A stretch of 13,269 nucleotides of DNA, from assembly GCA_023434205.1 (NCBI GenBank), contig JAEYTB010000267.1, positions 1 through 13,269 of the forward strand, read 5' to 3'. Position numbers and translations under genes: made by a program. This document shows, piece by piece, positions 1-6,571 of the stretch (its first letter is position 1; every line of letters begins with the position of its first letter). The DNA is from Planctomycetota bacterium. GTDB taxonomy: Bacteria; Planctomycetota; Phycisphaerae; Phycisphaerales; UBA1924. The notes beneath the pieces were generated by a model, which was not told the origin of the DNA, ran no database searches, and was given only the letters and a program-made list of their open reading frames with translations.

Positions 1-250
1 GTGGTGGGGGCGGCGGGGGGATGGGGGCGGGCGGGGTGGGAGGCAATTCGGGGGGCGGTGCGAGGGTGAGGACGGTTTCGGTGGCCGGGGAATCGGTGAG
101 GCGGCCCTCGCGCGCCGGGCGGGCGCGGTCGAGGGCGACGAGCGTGATCAGCAGGCCGGCGTGGACCGCGAGGGAGACAACAACGGGCACCACCACCGAT
201 GTGCGGTGGGGGCCGAGCCAGCGGCGGAGGTGTCGCGCGGCGGCGGTCAT
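1..250 (-). CDS. Partial protein with one N-terminal TM helix and a proline-rich region (TonB-like layout)
   Basis: The frame is open on the minus strand from an ATG at 250-248 to the window edge, giving 83 codons without a stop; the 3' part lies outside. The first ~19 residues are basic (RHLRRWLGPHR). A hydrophobic segment follows at about residues 19-41, including SLAVHAGLLITLVAL. After a charged linker comes a proline-rich stretch (APPPELPPTPPAPIPPPPPP). A short cytoplasmic N-terminus, one TM helix with an SL.VHA-type motif and a periplasmic proline-rich region is the layout of TonB-family energy transducers. Several planctomycete single-TM proteins, such as vWA-domain proteins, start the same way, so the function is open without the C-terminus. 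There is no clear Shine-Dalgarno sequence. Codons end mostly in C, like the other minus-strand genes here. The gene lies 64 bp downstream of the DoxX gene on the same strand. Confidence 0.6.
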   Translation of the reverse strand, partial: MTAAARHLRRWLGPHRTSVVVPVVVSLAVHAGLLITLVALDRARPAREGRLTDSPATETVLTLAPPPELPPTPPAPIPPPPPP

Positions 251-272
251 GGGGTTTCGCCTGAACTCTTAC

Positions 273-278
273 GATATA
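273..278 (-). promoter_or_regulatory. Possible -10 element upstream of the proline-rich partial gene
   Basis: Read on the minus strand, TATATC sits in the only AT-rich patch of the DoxX/partial-gene spacer, 22 bp before the ATG at 250. No convincing -35 hexamer is visible at 16-18 bp. If real, the partial gene has its own promoter and is not simply read through from the DoxX gene. Confidence 0.25.
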
Positions 279-314
279 TCAGGCGGCGGGGTCTGCCGGG
301 TGGAATCTCGCAAG

Positions 315-989
315 TCATTCCGCGGCAGGGGCTTTTGGCTTTGGTGCCGGGGCGGAGCGGAAGAGCAGGCGGTCAAGGCCCAGGGAGCCCGAGCCCAGGC
401 AGACCAGGGCCATCGCGCAGCAGAAAAGGGTGAACTGGAGGAAGAGGTGGTCCCAGCCCGGCCCGAAGAGGGGCTGGTCGGGGAGGAAGCCGAGCATGGT
501 CTTGCCGGAGGCCACGGCGGGGCCGATCTGCGTGAGCCACATGGCGGTGGCCATGACACCGGCGATGCCCAGGGCGCTGAGGCGGGTGAGGGCGCCGAAG
601 AGGATGAGGGCGCCGCCCACCAGTTCGGTCAGGACACACGCGTATGCAAAGTAGAGGGGCCAGCGGCCGTTCGCGAGGGACGCGGGCCACAGGCGGGTGG
701 AGCGGCCGTCGGCCTCGATGGGGGTGGCGGCCTTCTTGAGAGAGAGCGCAACCATGTACGCGTTCGAGACTTCCAGCGTGTCGGAGTCCGCGGGCTGGGC
801 GTTGCCGGTGGCGCCCTCGAGGGTGGCGGTCTTGGGGGTGACGCCCATTTCTTTGAGGGCCGCGGCATCGCCGCCGGTGACGGTGCTGGTCCCGAGGACT
901 TTCCCCAGCCCTGCCCAGATAAAGATGATGGCCAGGCAGAGGCGGAGGAACACGGGGCCAAAGGAGCCGCCGGACGATTTGCAGGCCAT
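315..989 (-). CDS. DoxX-family integral membrane protein
   Basis: The 224-residue product has the DoxX pattern. TM1 is at about residues 11-31 (FLRLCLAIIFIWAGLGK), and a TM2-TM3 pair carries the family-type motif ELVGGALILFGALTRLSALG (about 122-141). A further TM (FLQFTLFCCAMALVCLG) lies near the C-terminus, followed by a short Ala/Pro/Lys tail. DoxX proteins are small four-helix membrane proteins; some act in thiosulfate:quinone oxidoreduction or redox and detoxification complexes, but most are uncharacterised, so no substrate is assigned. One oddity is that TM1 and TM2 are separated by about 75 polar residues rich in Thr, Ala and Asp, much more than the short loop usual in the family. The ATG at 989 lacks a clear ribosome-binding site. 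The gene diverges from the tRNA gene across 103 bp. Confidence 0.75.
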   Translation of the reverse strand: MACKSSGGSFGPVFLRLCLAIIFIWAGLGKVLGTSTVTGGDAAALKEMGVTPKTATLEGATGNAQPADSDTLEVSNAYMVALSLKKAATPIEADGRSTRLWPASLANGRWPLYFAYACVLTELVGGALILFGALTRLSALGIAGVMATAMWLTQIGPAVASGKTMLGFLPDQPLFGPGWDHLFLQFTLFCCAMALVCLGSGSLGLDRLLFRSAPAPKPKAPAAE

Positions 990-1077
990 GGGTGGGTTAC
1001 TCGGGTGGGGAATGGGCCGACCACCCTCTTTCGGAAAGCGGGGGTGCGTCTTGTGACTTTTCGGGGCTGGGCGGGGT

Positions 1078-1083
1078 TAGGAT
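1078..1083 (+). promoter_or_regulatory. Possible -10 element of the tRNA-Leu gene
   Basis: TAGGAT ends 9 bp before the first base of the mature tRNA. A poor -35-like hexamer (TGACTT, 1054-1059) lies 18 bp upstream. The placement fits transcription starting just before the acceptor stem, but the hexamers are weak matches. Confidence 0.3.
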
Positions 1084-1092
1084 GGAGGGAAC

Positions 1093-1176
1093 GCGGGTGT
1101 GGCGGAACTGGCAGACGCGCGGGACTTAGGATCCCGTGGCCGCAAGGCTGTGCAGGTTCAACTCCTGTCGCCCGCA
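1093..1176 (+). tRNA. tRNA-Leu (anticodon UAG)
   Basis: A full class II cloverleaf can be folded by eye. The acceptor stem is GCGGGTG (1093-1099) with CGCCCGC (1169-1175), containing one G-U pair, and the discriminator base is A1176. The anticodon stem CGGGA/TCCCG (1120-1124/1132-1136) encloses the loop CTTAGGA with anticodon TAG at 1127-1129. The long variable arm forms GCC-GCAA-GGC, as expected for leucine tRNA. The T-arm GCAGG-TTCAACT-CCTGT spans 1152-1168. The D-region GTGGCGGAACTGGCAGACGC is typical of bacterial tRNA-Leu. No 3' CCA is encoded (the next bases are CTTG), so CCA must be added after transcription. The tRNA reads CUN leucine codons, chiefly CUA and CUG, and CUG is very abundant in the plus-strand genes here. 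Confidence 0.95.
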
Positions 1177-1191
1177 CTTGGGTGAAATGCA

Positions 1192-1283
1192 GCACGGCCG
1201 CCGGGGTCGGGCGGCCGCGTGCGGGGGTTCCCCAAGGTTTCTTGGCCCTTCGAGGGGTGCTTCGAAGGTCCCCGATGAGGGGA
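1192..1283. other. Hairpin-rich spacer between tRNA-Leu and livK
   Basis: The 212-bp gap 1177-1388 has no supported gene. It holds four consecutive inverted repeats: GCAC-GGCCGCC (1192-1202) with GGCGGCC and GTGC (1210-1222, two-base bulge); CCAAG-GTTT-CTTGG (1232-1245); CCTTCGA...TCGAAGG (1247-1268, 8-nt loop); and TCCCC-GATGA-GGGGA (1269-1283). None is followed by a T-run, so none looks like a classical intrinsic terminator. They may process or end the tRNA transcript, or form a structured livK leader. At this GC content some hairpins are expected by chance. Confidence 0.35.
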
Positions 1284-1375
1284 GATGCGCGGGTGGGTGG
1301 GTTCCGTCACGGCGGGTTCCACGCCCGGGCTGGAGTTCGGTAGGCTGTTCCCTTTGACGCCCGGTCGGGCCTCTC

Positions 1376-1379
1376 GGAG
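1376..1379 (+). promoter_or_regulatory. Shine-Dalgarno site of livK
   Basis: GGAG lies 9 bp before the ATG at 1389 and supports that start, from which a complete lipoprotein signal peptide follows. A -10-like TAGGCT at 1341-1346 would give a leader of about 35 nt, but no good -35 accompanies it. Confidence 0.5.
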
Positions 1380-1388
1380 TGTTGATCT

Positions 1389-2564
1389 ATGAAGTTTGCC
1401 CAGTTTCGGAAGTTGGCGGCGGGTCTGGCGGCGGTCGCGGTCATGGCGGCGGCCGGGTGCGACGACAAGAAGGCGGCGGGCGGCGGGGGCGCGGATTCGA
1501 CGATCCTGGTGGGGCACTACGGGTCGCTGACGGGACCGGAGGCGACCTTCGGGAAGTCCACGGACAACGGGATCAAGCTGGCGATTGAGGAGGTCAATGC
1601 CGCGGGAGGGGTGAGCATCGGGGGCCAGAAGCGGCAGGTGCGGCTGATCTCCGAGGACACCGAGGGCAAGCCGGAGAAGGCGGGCCCGGTGGTGACCAAG
1701 CTGATCACGAAGGACAAGGTTCACGCGGTGCTGGGGGAAGTGGCGAGCAGCGTGTCGCTGGCGGCGGCGCCGATCTGCCAGCAGTACGGCGTGCCGATGA
1801 TCACGCCCAGCTCGACCAACCCAGAGGTGACCCAGAAGGGGGACATGATCTTCCGGGTGTGTTTCATTGACCCGTTCCAGGGGCTGGCGTGCGCGAAGTT
1901 CGCGGCGGAAGAGCTGAAGGCGAAGAAAGTGGCGGTGCTCTTTGACCAGGCCTCGGCGTATTCGGTGGGCTTGAAGGATGAGTTCGCGAAGGCGTTCCGG
2001 GCGGCGGGCGGCGAGGTGGTGAGCGAGCAGGCGTACAACAAGGGGCTGAACGACTTCAACCCGCAGCTCACGCGGATCCGGGAGTCGTCGCCGGACGTGA
2101 TCTTCATCCCGGGGTACTACACGGACGTGGCGAACGTGGCGCTGCAAGCGCGGAAGCTGGGGATGACGATGCCGCTGCTGGGCGGGGACGGGTGGGACAG
2201 CGAGGACCTGGCCAAGAACGCGGGGGCCGCGATCGAGGGGAGCTTCTACTCCAACCACTACGCCTCGGACCAGCCGACGGCGGAGATCCAGGAGTTTGTG
2301 AGCAAGTACAAGGCGAAGTTCGGGGGGACGCCCGACGGGCTGGCGGCGCTGGGGTATGACGCGGCGCGGCTGCTGTTCCAGCGGATGGAGGCGGCGGGGA
2401 GCCTGGAGGGGTCCAAGCTGCGGGACGCCATCGCGGCGACGAAGGGGTTCAAGGGGGTGACCGGCGAGATTTCGATGAACGAGAACCGCGACGCCGTGAA
2501 GCCGGCGGTGATCGTGGAGATGAAGGGTGGCGTGCCCGTGTGGCGTGCCACGGTCAATCCCTGA
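1389..2564 (+). CDS. livK: Branched-chain amino-acid-type ABC transporter substrate-binding lipoprotein
   Basis: This is the receptor of the transporter encoded by the next four genes. The 391-aa product begins with a lipoprotein signal peptide: KFAQFRK is the basic n-region, residues 9-22 are hydrophobic, and the lipobox AAGC places the lipidated cysteine at residue 24. The mature part is a type I periplasmic-binding fold of the leucine-binding family. It starts ILVGHYGSLTGPEATFGK, continues with GIKLAIEEVNAAGGV, and has ligand-contact regions around GEVASSVSLAAAP and ITPSSTNP. Later landmarks are FIPGYYTDVANVALQARKLG and GGDGWDSEDL. The length fits the family. Family members bind branched-chain amino acids, other amino acids, amides or urea; the exact ligand cannot be read from the sequence, and urea or short amides remain possible. 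Lipid anchoring replaces the soluble receptor found in E. coli. livH begins 74 bp downstream. Confidence 0.9.
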   Translation: MKFAQFRKLAAGLAAVAVMAAAGCDDKKAAGGGGADSTILVGHYGSLTGPEATFGKSTDNGIKLAIEEVNAAGGVSIGGQKRQVRLISEDTEGKPEKAGPVVTKLITKDKVHAVLGEVASSVSLAAAPICQQYGVPMITPSSTNPEVTQKGDMIFRVCFIDPFQGLACAKFAAEELKAKKVAVLFDQASAYSVGLKDEFAKAFRAAGGEVVSEQAYNKGLNDFNPQLTRIRESSPDVIFIPGYYTDVANVALQARKLGMTMPLLGGDGWDSEDLAKNAGAAIEGSFYSNHYASDQPTAEIQEFVSKYKAKFGGTPDGLAALGYDAARLLFQRMEAAGSLEGSKLRDAIAATKGFKGVTGEISMNENRDAVKPAVIVEMKGGVPVWRATVNP

Positions 2565-2623
2565 CAGGTGTCGGTGTTTCCCCGGTGGCGTGTGTCGGCG
2601 GGGGCCGTAGAGACAGCTTTCGC

Positions 2624-2629
2624 TAGAAT
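2624..2629 (+). promoter_or_regulatory. Probable -10 element giving a leaderless livH transcript
   Basis: TAGAAT ends exactly 9 bp before the GTG start of livH at 2639, where transcription would begin at or next to the start codon. No Shine-Dalgarno sequence precedes that GTG. TANNNT about 10 bp upstream of a start is the known signature of leaderless genes in several bacterial phyla. The same spacing occurs before the gene at 6572. No clear -35 is present. Confidence 0.45.
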
Positions 2630-2638
2630 CGCCCTCGC

Positions 2639-3562
2639 GTGGACCAACTTCTCCAGACACTCAAGGACGGCCTTGCCCTGGGCAGCCTGTATGCGCTGAT
2701 CGCGCTGGGCTACACCATGGTGTACGGGATTCTGAAGTTCATCAACTTTGCGCACAGCGACGTGGTGGTGCTGGGGGCGTGGCTGAGCCTGGTGATCGCG
2801 ACGAAGCTGGAGCCGGCGGTCGGGCCGGGCACGCCCTGGTGGATGGGCGGGCTGGTGCTGGTGGCGGCGATGGTGTGCTGCGCGGCGATCGGGTTCACCA
2901 TCGAGCGGCTGGCGTACAAGCCGCTGCGGAACGCCCCGCGCCTGAACGTGCTGATCACGGCGATCGGGGTTTCGTTGTTCCTGCAGAACCTGGGGCAGCT
3001 GCCGCAGGTGTTCGGGACCAGCCCGCGCCGGTTCCCGACGCTGATCGAGGACTCGGCGTTGTTCACCGTGGGGAACGTGAACTTCAACCTGCTGGACGTG
3101 GTGGGGGTGGGCACGGCGGTGGTGCTGATGTTCGGGCTGGACTACCTGATCTTCCACACGAAGGTCGGGCGGGCGATGCGGGCGGTGAGCTACGACCACA
3201 AGACGGCGGCGCTGATGGGGATCCCGGTGGACCGGGTCATCAGCTTCACGTTTGTGATGGGGGCGATGCTGGCGGCGGCGGGCGGGTTCATCTGGGCGCT
3301 CAAGTACGCCAATATCAAGCAGACCGCGGACACGGGGTGGACGCTGCTGGGGTTGAAGGCGTTCGTGGCGGCGGTGGTGGGGGGGATCGGGAACGTGCGC
3401 GGCGCGATGCTGGGGGGGCTGGCGATCGGGCTTCTGGAGAACTTCGGGGCGGCGTACCTGTCGTCCAGCATGACGGACGTGTACGTGTTCGCGCTGCTGA
3501 TCGTCATGCTGCTGGTGCGGCCGGGCGGGATCCTGGGCGTGGCCAGCGTGGAGAAGGTGTAG
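2639..3562 (+). CDS. livH: Branched-chain amino-acid-type ABC transporter permease LivH
   Basis: This is one of the two membrane permeases that form the translocation path with LivM. The 307-aa product is almost entirely hydrophobic, with about eight TM helices, and is normal in length. It shows the LivH signatures LALGSLYALIALGYTMVYG, the following LKFINFAHSDVVVLGAW, LNVLITAIGVSLFLQNL, and the cytoplasmic coupling region GRAMRAVSYDHKTAALMGI. The conserved end contains FVAAVVGGIGNVRGAMLGG. The start is a GTG at 2639: the conserved region begins within ten residues of it, and no earlier in-frame start is better placed. There is no Shine-Dalgarno sequence, but a TAGAAT box lies at leaderless distance, so livHMGF may be transcribed separately from livK. 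The stop is one base from the livM start codon. Confidence 0.92.
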   Translation: MDQLLQTLKDGLALGSLYALIALGYTMVYGILKFINFAHSDVVVLGAWLSLVIATKLEPAVGPGTPWWMGGLVLVAAMVCCAAIGFTIERLAYKPLRNAPRLNVLITAIGVSLFLQNLGQLPQVFGTSPRRFPTLIEDSALFTVGNVNFNLLDVVGVGTAVVLMFGLDYLIFHTKVGRAMRAVSYDHKTAALMGIPVDRVISFTFVMGAMLAAAGGFIWALKYANIKQTADTGWTLLGLKAFVAAVVGGIGNVRGAMLGGLAIGLLENFGAAYLSSSMTDVYVFALLIVMLLVRPGGILGVASVEKV

Positions 3563-3563
3563 C

Positions 3564-4913
3564 GTGGGGATGCTGAGCGACAGGGCGCGGGAGCTGAGGC
3601 CGGGGACGCCGGCGGCGCTGCTGCGCGGGCTGTGGCCGTACGCGGCGGCGGTGGGCATCGCGCTGCTGATCCAGCTGGTGCTCAAGCCGGCGATGGGGGC
3701 GTACGACGCGATCGTGCTGCTGAACATCGGGATCGCGATCACGCTTGCGGTGTCGCTGAACATCGTGAACGGGTTCACGGGGCAGTTCTCGATCGGGCAC
3801 GCGGGGTTCATGGCGGTGGGCGGGTACGCGTCGGGGGTGGTGACGTACTACGGCTCGATGCTGATGTGGGGGACGGGCGCGGCGAAGGGCGGGCTGCTGA
3901 GCGGGATGCCGCTGCGGACCGAGGGGCTGGCGGCGGCGACCTCGGGCGATGCGCTGTTCCTGGCCGCGATTGTGGTGGGCGGGCTCATCGCGGCGGGGGT
4001 GGGGTTCCTGGTGGGGCTGCCGTCGCTGCGGCTGCGGGGCGACTACTTGGCGATCGTGACGCTGGGGTTCGGCGAGATCGTGCGCGTGATGATCCAGAAC
4101 ACGCAGCCGGTGCTCAAAACGGCGGAGGCGGTGCGGGAGGCGCCGCTGTACACGCTGCCGGTTTCGGTGGGGTACTCGCTGGGATTCGGGGACATCCCCA
4201 AGTACACGAGCCTGTTCTGGGTGTACCTGGTGTGCGGCGTGACCCTGATCGTGGCGTTCAGGCTCAAGACCAGCACGTTCGGCCGGGCGTTCCTGTCGAT
4301 CCGGGAGAACGAGATCGCGGCGGAGGCGATGGGCGTCAACACCACGCGGTTCAAGGTGTGGGCGTTCGTGATCGCGGCGTTCTTCGCGGGGGTTGCGGGC
4401 GGGCTTTATGCCCACACGCTGGGCGTTTCCCTCAGCCCCGTGGACGCGGGGTTCCAGAAGAGCTTTGACTTCATCATCATGGTCGTGCTCGGCGGGCTGG
4501 GCTCGGTGTCGGGCGCGACGCTCGCGGCGGCGATCGTGACGTGGCTGCCGGAGTTCCTGCGCGGGTTCATCGTGGAGATCGGGTCGATCCTGATGGTGGT
4601 GGGGGGCGTGCTGGCGCTGCTGACCGGCGTGCGGCTGGTGCTGAACCGGCGCGGCGGGCGGCCGGTGGACCGCAGGGCGGCGGTGGGCGCGGGGCTCGGG
4701 CTCGCGGCGGTGCTGGCGGGGCTGGTGGGGCCGCGGGTGTGGCCGGCGCAGCTGGGTGTCGAGGTGAACCTGGGCGACGTGCGGATGATCATCTACGCGC
4801 TGCTGCTGATCCTGATGATGATTTTCCGGCCCAAGGGGCTGTTCGGCGTGCGCGAGGTGTGGGACCGGTCGCTGTGGATGCCGCTGGTGCGGCTGGTCAG
4901 GAGGCGCTCATGA
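3564..4913 (+). CDS. livM: Branched-chain amino-acid-type ABC transporter permease LivM
   Basis: This is the second permease subunit, 449 aa and multi-pass. Family landmarks in order are LNIVNGFTGQFSIGHAGFMAVGGY (about residues 61-85), the strongly conserved SLRLRGDYLAIVTLGFGEIVR (about 154-174), the coupling-helix region RAFLSIRENEIAAEAMG (about 240-256), and the terminal LMMIFRPKGLFGVRE. The GTG at 3564 is favoured because GGAGAAGG (3550-3557) lies 6 bp upstream. An ATG two codons downstream at 3570 is an alternative. Between PEFLRGF (about 330) and MIIYALLLILMMIFRPKGLFG (about 408) there are roughly 65 extra residues, with one or two added hydrophobic segments and a basic loop (NRRGGRPVDRR). 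In most LivM proteins these two motifs are nearly adjacent. The last codons overlap livG by ATGA. Confidence 0.92.
   Translation: MGMLSDRARELRPGTPAALLRGLWPYAAAVGIALLIQLVLKPAMGAYDAIVLLNIGIAITLAVSLNIVNGFTGQFSIGHAGFMAVGGYASGVVTYYGSMLMWGTGAAKGGLLSGMPLRTEGLAAATSGDALFLAAIVVGGLIAAGVGFLVGLPSLRLRGDYLAIVTLGFGEIVRVMIQNTQPVLKTAEAVREAPLYTLPVSVGYSLGFGDIPKYTSLFWVYLVCGVTLIVAFRLKTSTFGRAFLSIRENEIAAEAMGVNTTRFKVWAFVIAAFFAGVAGGLYAHTLGVSLSPVDAGFQKSFDFIIMVVLGGLGSVSGATLAAAIVTWLPEFLRGFIVEIGSILMVVGGVLALLTGVRLVLNRRGGRPVDRRAAVGAGLGLAAVLAGLVGPRVWPAQLGVEVNLGDVRMIIYALLLILMMIFRPKGLFGVREVWDRSLWMPLVRLVRRRS
4899..4904 (+). promoter_or_regulatory. Shine-Dalgarno site of livG inside the end of livM
   Basis: A perfect AGGAGG lies 5 bp before the livG ATG at 4910. 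It is the strongest ribosome-binding site in the window. Together with the ATGA stop/start overlap it fixes the livG start and indicates translational coupling to livM. Confidence 0.75.
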
Positions 4914-5809
4914 GCGGCGCGATCCTGAGCGCGGCGGGGGTGTCGAAGTCGTTCGGCGGCCTGAAGGCCGTGCAGAACTTCAGCCTGTCTGTTCCCGAGG
5001 GGTCGCTGCACGGGCTGATCGGGCCCAACGGCGCGGGCAAGACGACGGTGTTCAACCTGCTGACGGGGGTGTACAAGCCCGACGCGGGGACGATCTCGCT
5101 GGCGGGGCGGGCGATCCAGGGGCTGCGGCCGTTCCGCATCGCCGAGGCAGGGATGGCGCGGACGTTCCAGAACATCCGGCTGTTCGGCGAGCTGACGGTG
5201 CTGGAGAACGTGAAGCTGGCCAGCCACGTGCGGGTGGAGCACACGATGGCGGGGGCGGTGGTGCGTTCACCGGCGCACATCGCCGAGGAGCGGGTCATCA
5301 CCGAGCGGTCGATGTCGCTGCTGAGGATCTTCGAGCTCGAGGACCGGTGCGATGAGCAGGCCAAGAGCCTGCCCTACGGCGACCAGCGGAAGCTGGAGAT
5401 CGCGCGGGCGCTTGCGACGGGGCCGAAGGTGCTGCTGCTGGACGAGCCCGCCGCGGGGATGAACACGCAGGAGAAGGTGGAGCTTCGCGGGCTGATCCGG
5501 CGTGTTCGGCGCGAGTTCGGGGTGACGATCCTGCTGATCGAGCACGACATGGGCTTGGTGATGGATATCTGCGAGCGGATCACGGTGCTGGACTATGGGC
5601 AGGTGATCGCGGAGGGGGTGCCGGCGGAGGTGCAGGTGGACCCCAAGGTGATCCAGGCGTACCTGGGAACGACGGACGAGGAGACGGCGGTCGAGGTGCG
5701 GAACCAGCGGGCGGCTGCGGGGGTGGCGCACACGCCGCGGAGCGTGCCCCCGGCGGTGGAGGCGGCCCTGCCCCAGAAGACGCCCGAGCAGCGTCCGGAG
5801 GGCGAGTAG
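4910..5809 (+). CDS. livG: Branched-chain amino-acid-type ABC transporter ATP-binding protein LivG
   Basis: This ATPase powers the LivHM permease from the cytoplasmic face. The 299-aa product has Walker A GPNGAGKTT (residues 38-46) and the Q-loop region ARTFQNIRLFGELTVLENV. The signature is LPYGDQRKLEIARAL (about 154-168), a PYGDQ variant of the LSYG.Q form usual in LivG. Walker B is VLLLDEPAAGMN (about 174-185), and the switch histidine is in IEHDMGLV (about 210-217). The core ends with VIQAYLG at about residue 252. A tail of some 45 mostly polar residues rich in Pro, Ala and Glu follows, which most LivG proteins (about 255 aa) lack. The start overlaps the livM stop and the stop abuts livF, so this is clearly an operon. 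Confidence 0.93.
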   Translation: MSGAILSAAGVSKSFGGLKAVQNFSLSVPEGSLHGLIGPNGAGKTTVFNLLTGVYKPDAGTISLAGRAIQGLRPFRIAEAGMARTFQNIRLFGELTVLENVKLASHVRVEHTMAGAVVRSPAHIAEERVITERSMSLLRIFELEDRCDEQAKSLPYGDQRKLEIARALATGPKVLLLDEPAAGMNTQEKVELRGLIRRVRREFGVTILLIEHDMGLVMDICERITVLDYGQVIAEGVPAEVQVDPKVIQAYLGTTDEETAVEVRNQRAAAGVAHTPRSVPPAVEAALPQKTPEQRPEGE

Positions 5810-6517
5810 ATGCTGGTGGTGCGGGACCTGCGGGTGAACTATGGGGCGATCCGGGCGCTGCACGGGGTGAGCCTGCGGGTGGAGCGCGGGCAGATCGTGA
5901 CGCTGATCGGGTGCAACGGGGCGGGCAAGTCCACGACGCTGCGGGCGATTTCGGGGCTGGTGCGGGCCAGCGGGGGCGAAATCGAGTACGAGGGGCGGCC
6001 GATCACGAGGATGGCGCCGCACGAGGTGGTGCGGCTGGGCATCGCGCAGTCCCCGGAAGGGCGGGGCATCTTTGCCAACATGACGGTGGAGGAGAACCTG
6101 AGCCTCGGGGCGTACGCGCGCCGGGACGCGGCCCAGATTTCCAAGGACCGGCAGCACGCGCTGTCGCTGTTCCCGCGGCTGAAGGAGCGGTACAAGCAGA
6201 GCGCCGGCACCCTCTCAGGCGGCGAGCAGCAGATGCTGGCGATGGCCAGGGCGCTGCTGGCCCGGCCCAAGCTGCTGCTGCTGGACGAGCCGAGCCTGGG
6301 GCTCGCCCCGCAGGTGGTGCAGACGATTTTCCGGATCATCCGGGAGATCAACGCGGAGGGCACGACGATCCTGCTGGTTGAGCAGAACGCCAACATGGCC
6401 CTGAAGGTGGCCCACCGCGCCTACGTGCTGGAGGTGGGGAAGATCGCGATGGAGGGCCCGGCGGCGGAGCTCGCGGCGAGCGATGAGGTGCGCAAGGCGT
6501 ACCTGGGTCACGCGTAA
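5810..6517 (+). CDS. livF: Branched-chain amino-acid-type ABC transporter ATP-binding protein LivF
   Basis: This is the second ATPase of the heterodimeric nucleotide-binding pair with LivG. It is 235 aa, normal for the family. Walker A is GCNGAGKST (residues 34-42), where most LivF proteins have GANGAGK(T/S)T; the Ala-to-Cys change sits in the loop before the phosphate-binding lysine and should be tolerated. LivF features follow: SPEGRGIFANMTVEENLSLGAY, signature LSGGEQQMLAMARAL (about 135-149), Walker B LLLLDEPSLGLAP (about 155-167), and VEQNANMAL with Q/N in the H-loop region, characteristic of LivF. The ATG directly follows the livG stop codon (TAGATG). GGAGGG at 5797-5802 inside the livG end serves as ribosome-binding site. 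A GC-rich hairpin without a T-run (6518-6532) follows the stop. Confidence 0.93.
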   Translation: MLVVRDLRVNYGAIRALHGVSLRVERGQIVTLIGCNGAGKSTTLRAISGLVRASGGEIEYEGRPITRMAPHEVVRLGIAQSPEGRGIFANMTVEENLSLGAYARRDAAQISKDRQHALSLFPRLKERYKQSAGTLSGGEQQMLAMARALLARPKLLLLDEPSLGLAPQVVQTIFRIIREINAEGTTILLVEQNANMALKVAHRAYVLEVGKIAMEGPAAELAASDEVRKAYLGHA

Positions 6518-6556
6518 GCCCGCGCGACGGGCGTACACGGGGGCGGCGGCGGCGGG

Positions 6557-6562
6557 TACACT
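6557..6562 (+). promoter_or_regulatory. Probable -10 element giving a leaderless start for the 648-aa gene
   Basis: TACACT ends exactly 9 bp before the ATG at 6572, the same spacing as TAGAAT before livH. The intervening bases (CACGCCGCC) contain no Shine-Dalgarno sequence. Transcription from here would begin at or next to the ATG, making this the first gene of a new unit separate from the liv operon, which ends 54 bp upstream. Confidence 0.45.
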
Positions 6563-6571
6563 CACGCCGCC

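Noticed and set aside
1093..1176. tRNA-Leu as an integration site of a mobile element
   Set aside because: No integrase, no repeated 3' tRNA end and no change in composition is seen downstream; the liv operon follows.
21..1343. A 440-codon plus-strand frame across the left end
   Set aside because: It runs through the DoxX gene in antisense and straight across the tRNA-Leu gene; composition is Gly/Arg/Ala low-complexity.
1354..1359. TTGACG as a -35 element of livK
   Set aside because: A partner -10 at 16-18 bp would be GAGTGT or similar, which is not a match and would overlap the Shine-Dalgarno site.
1158..2660. A 500-codon minus-strand frame over livK
   Set aside because: It overlaps the tRNA 3' end and the whole of livK, whose family assignment is clear.
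2258..3811. A 517-codon minus-strand frame over livK/livH
   Set aside because: Shadow of livK and livH with His/Arg/Pro repeats and no recognisable motif.
6518..6532. GCCCG-CGCGA-CGGGC hairpin as terminator of the liv operon
   Set aside because: The stem is only 5 bp and no T-run follows; such hairpins are expected by chance at this GC content.
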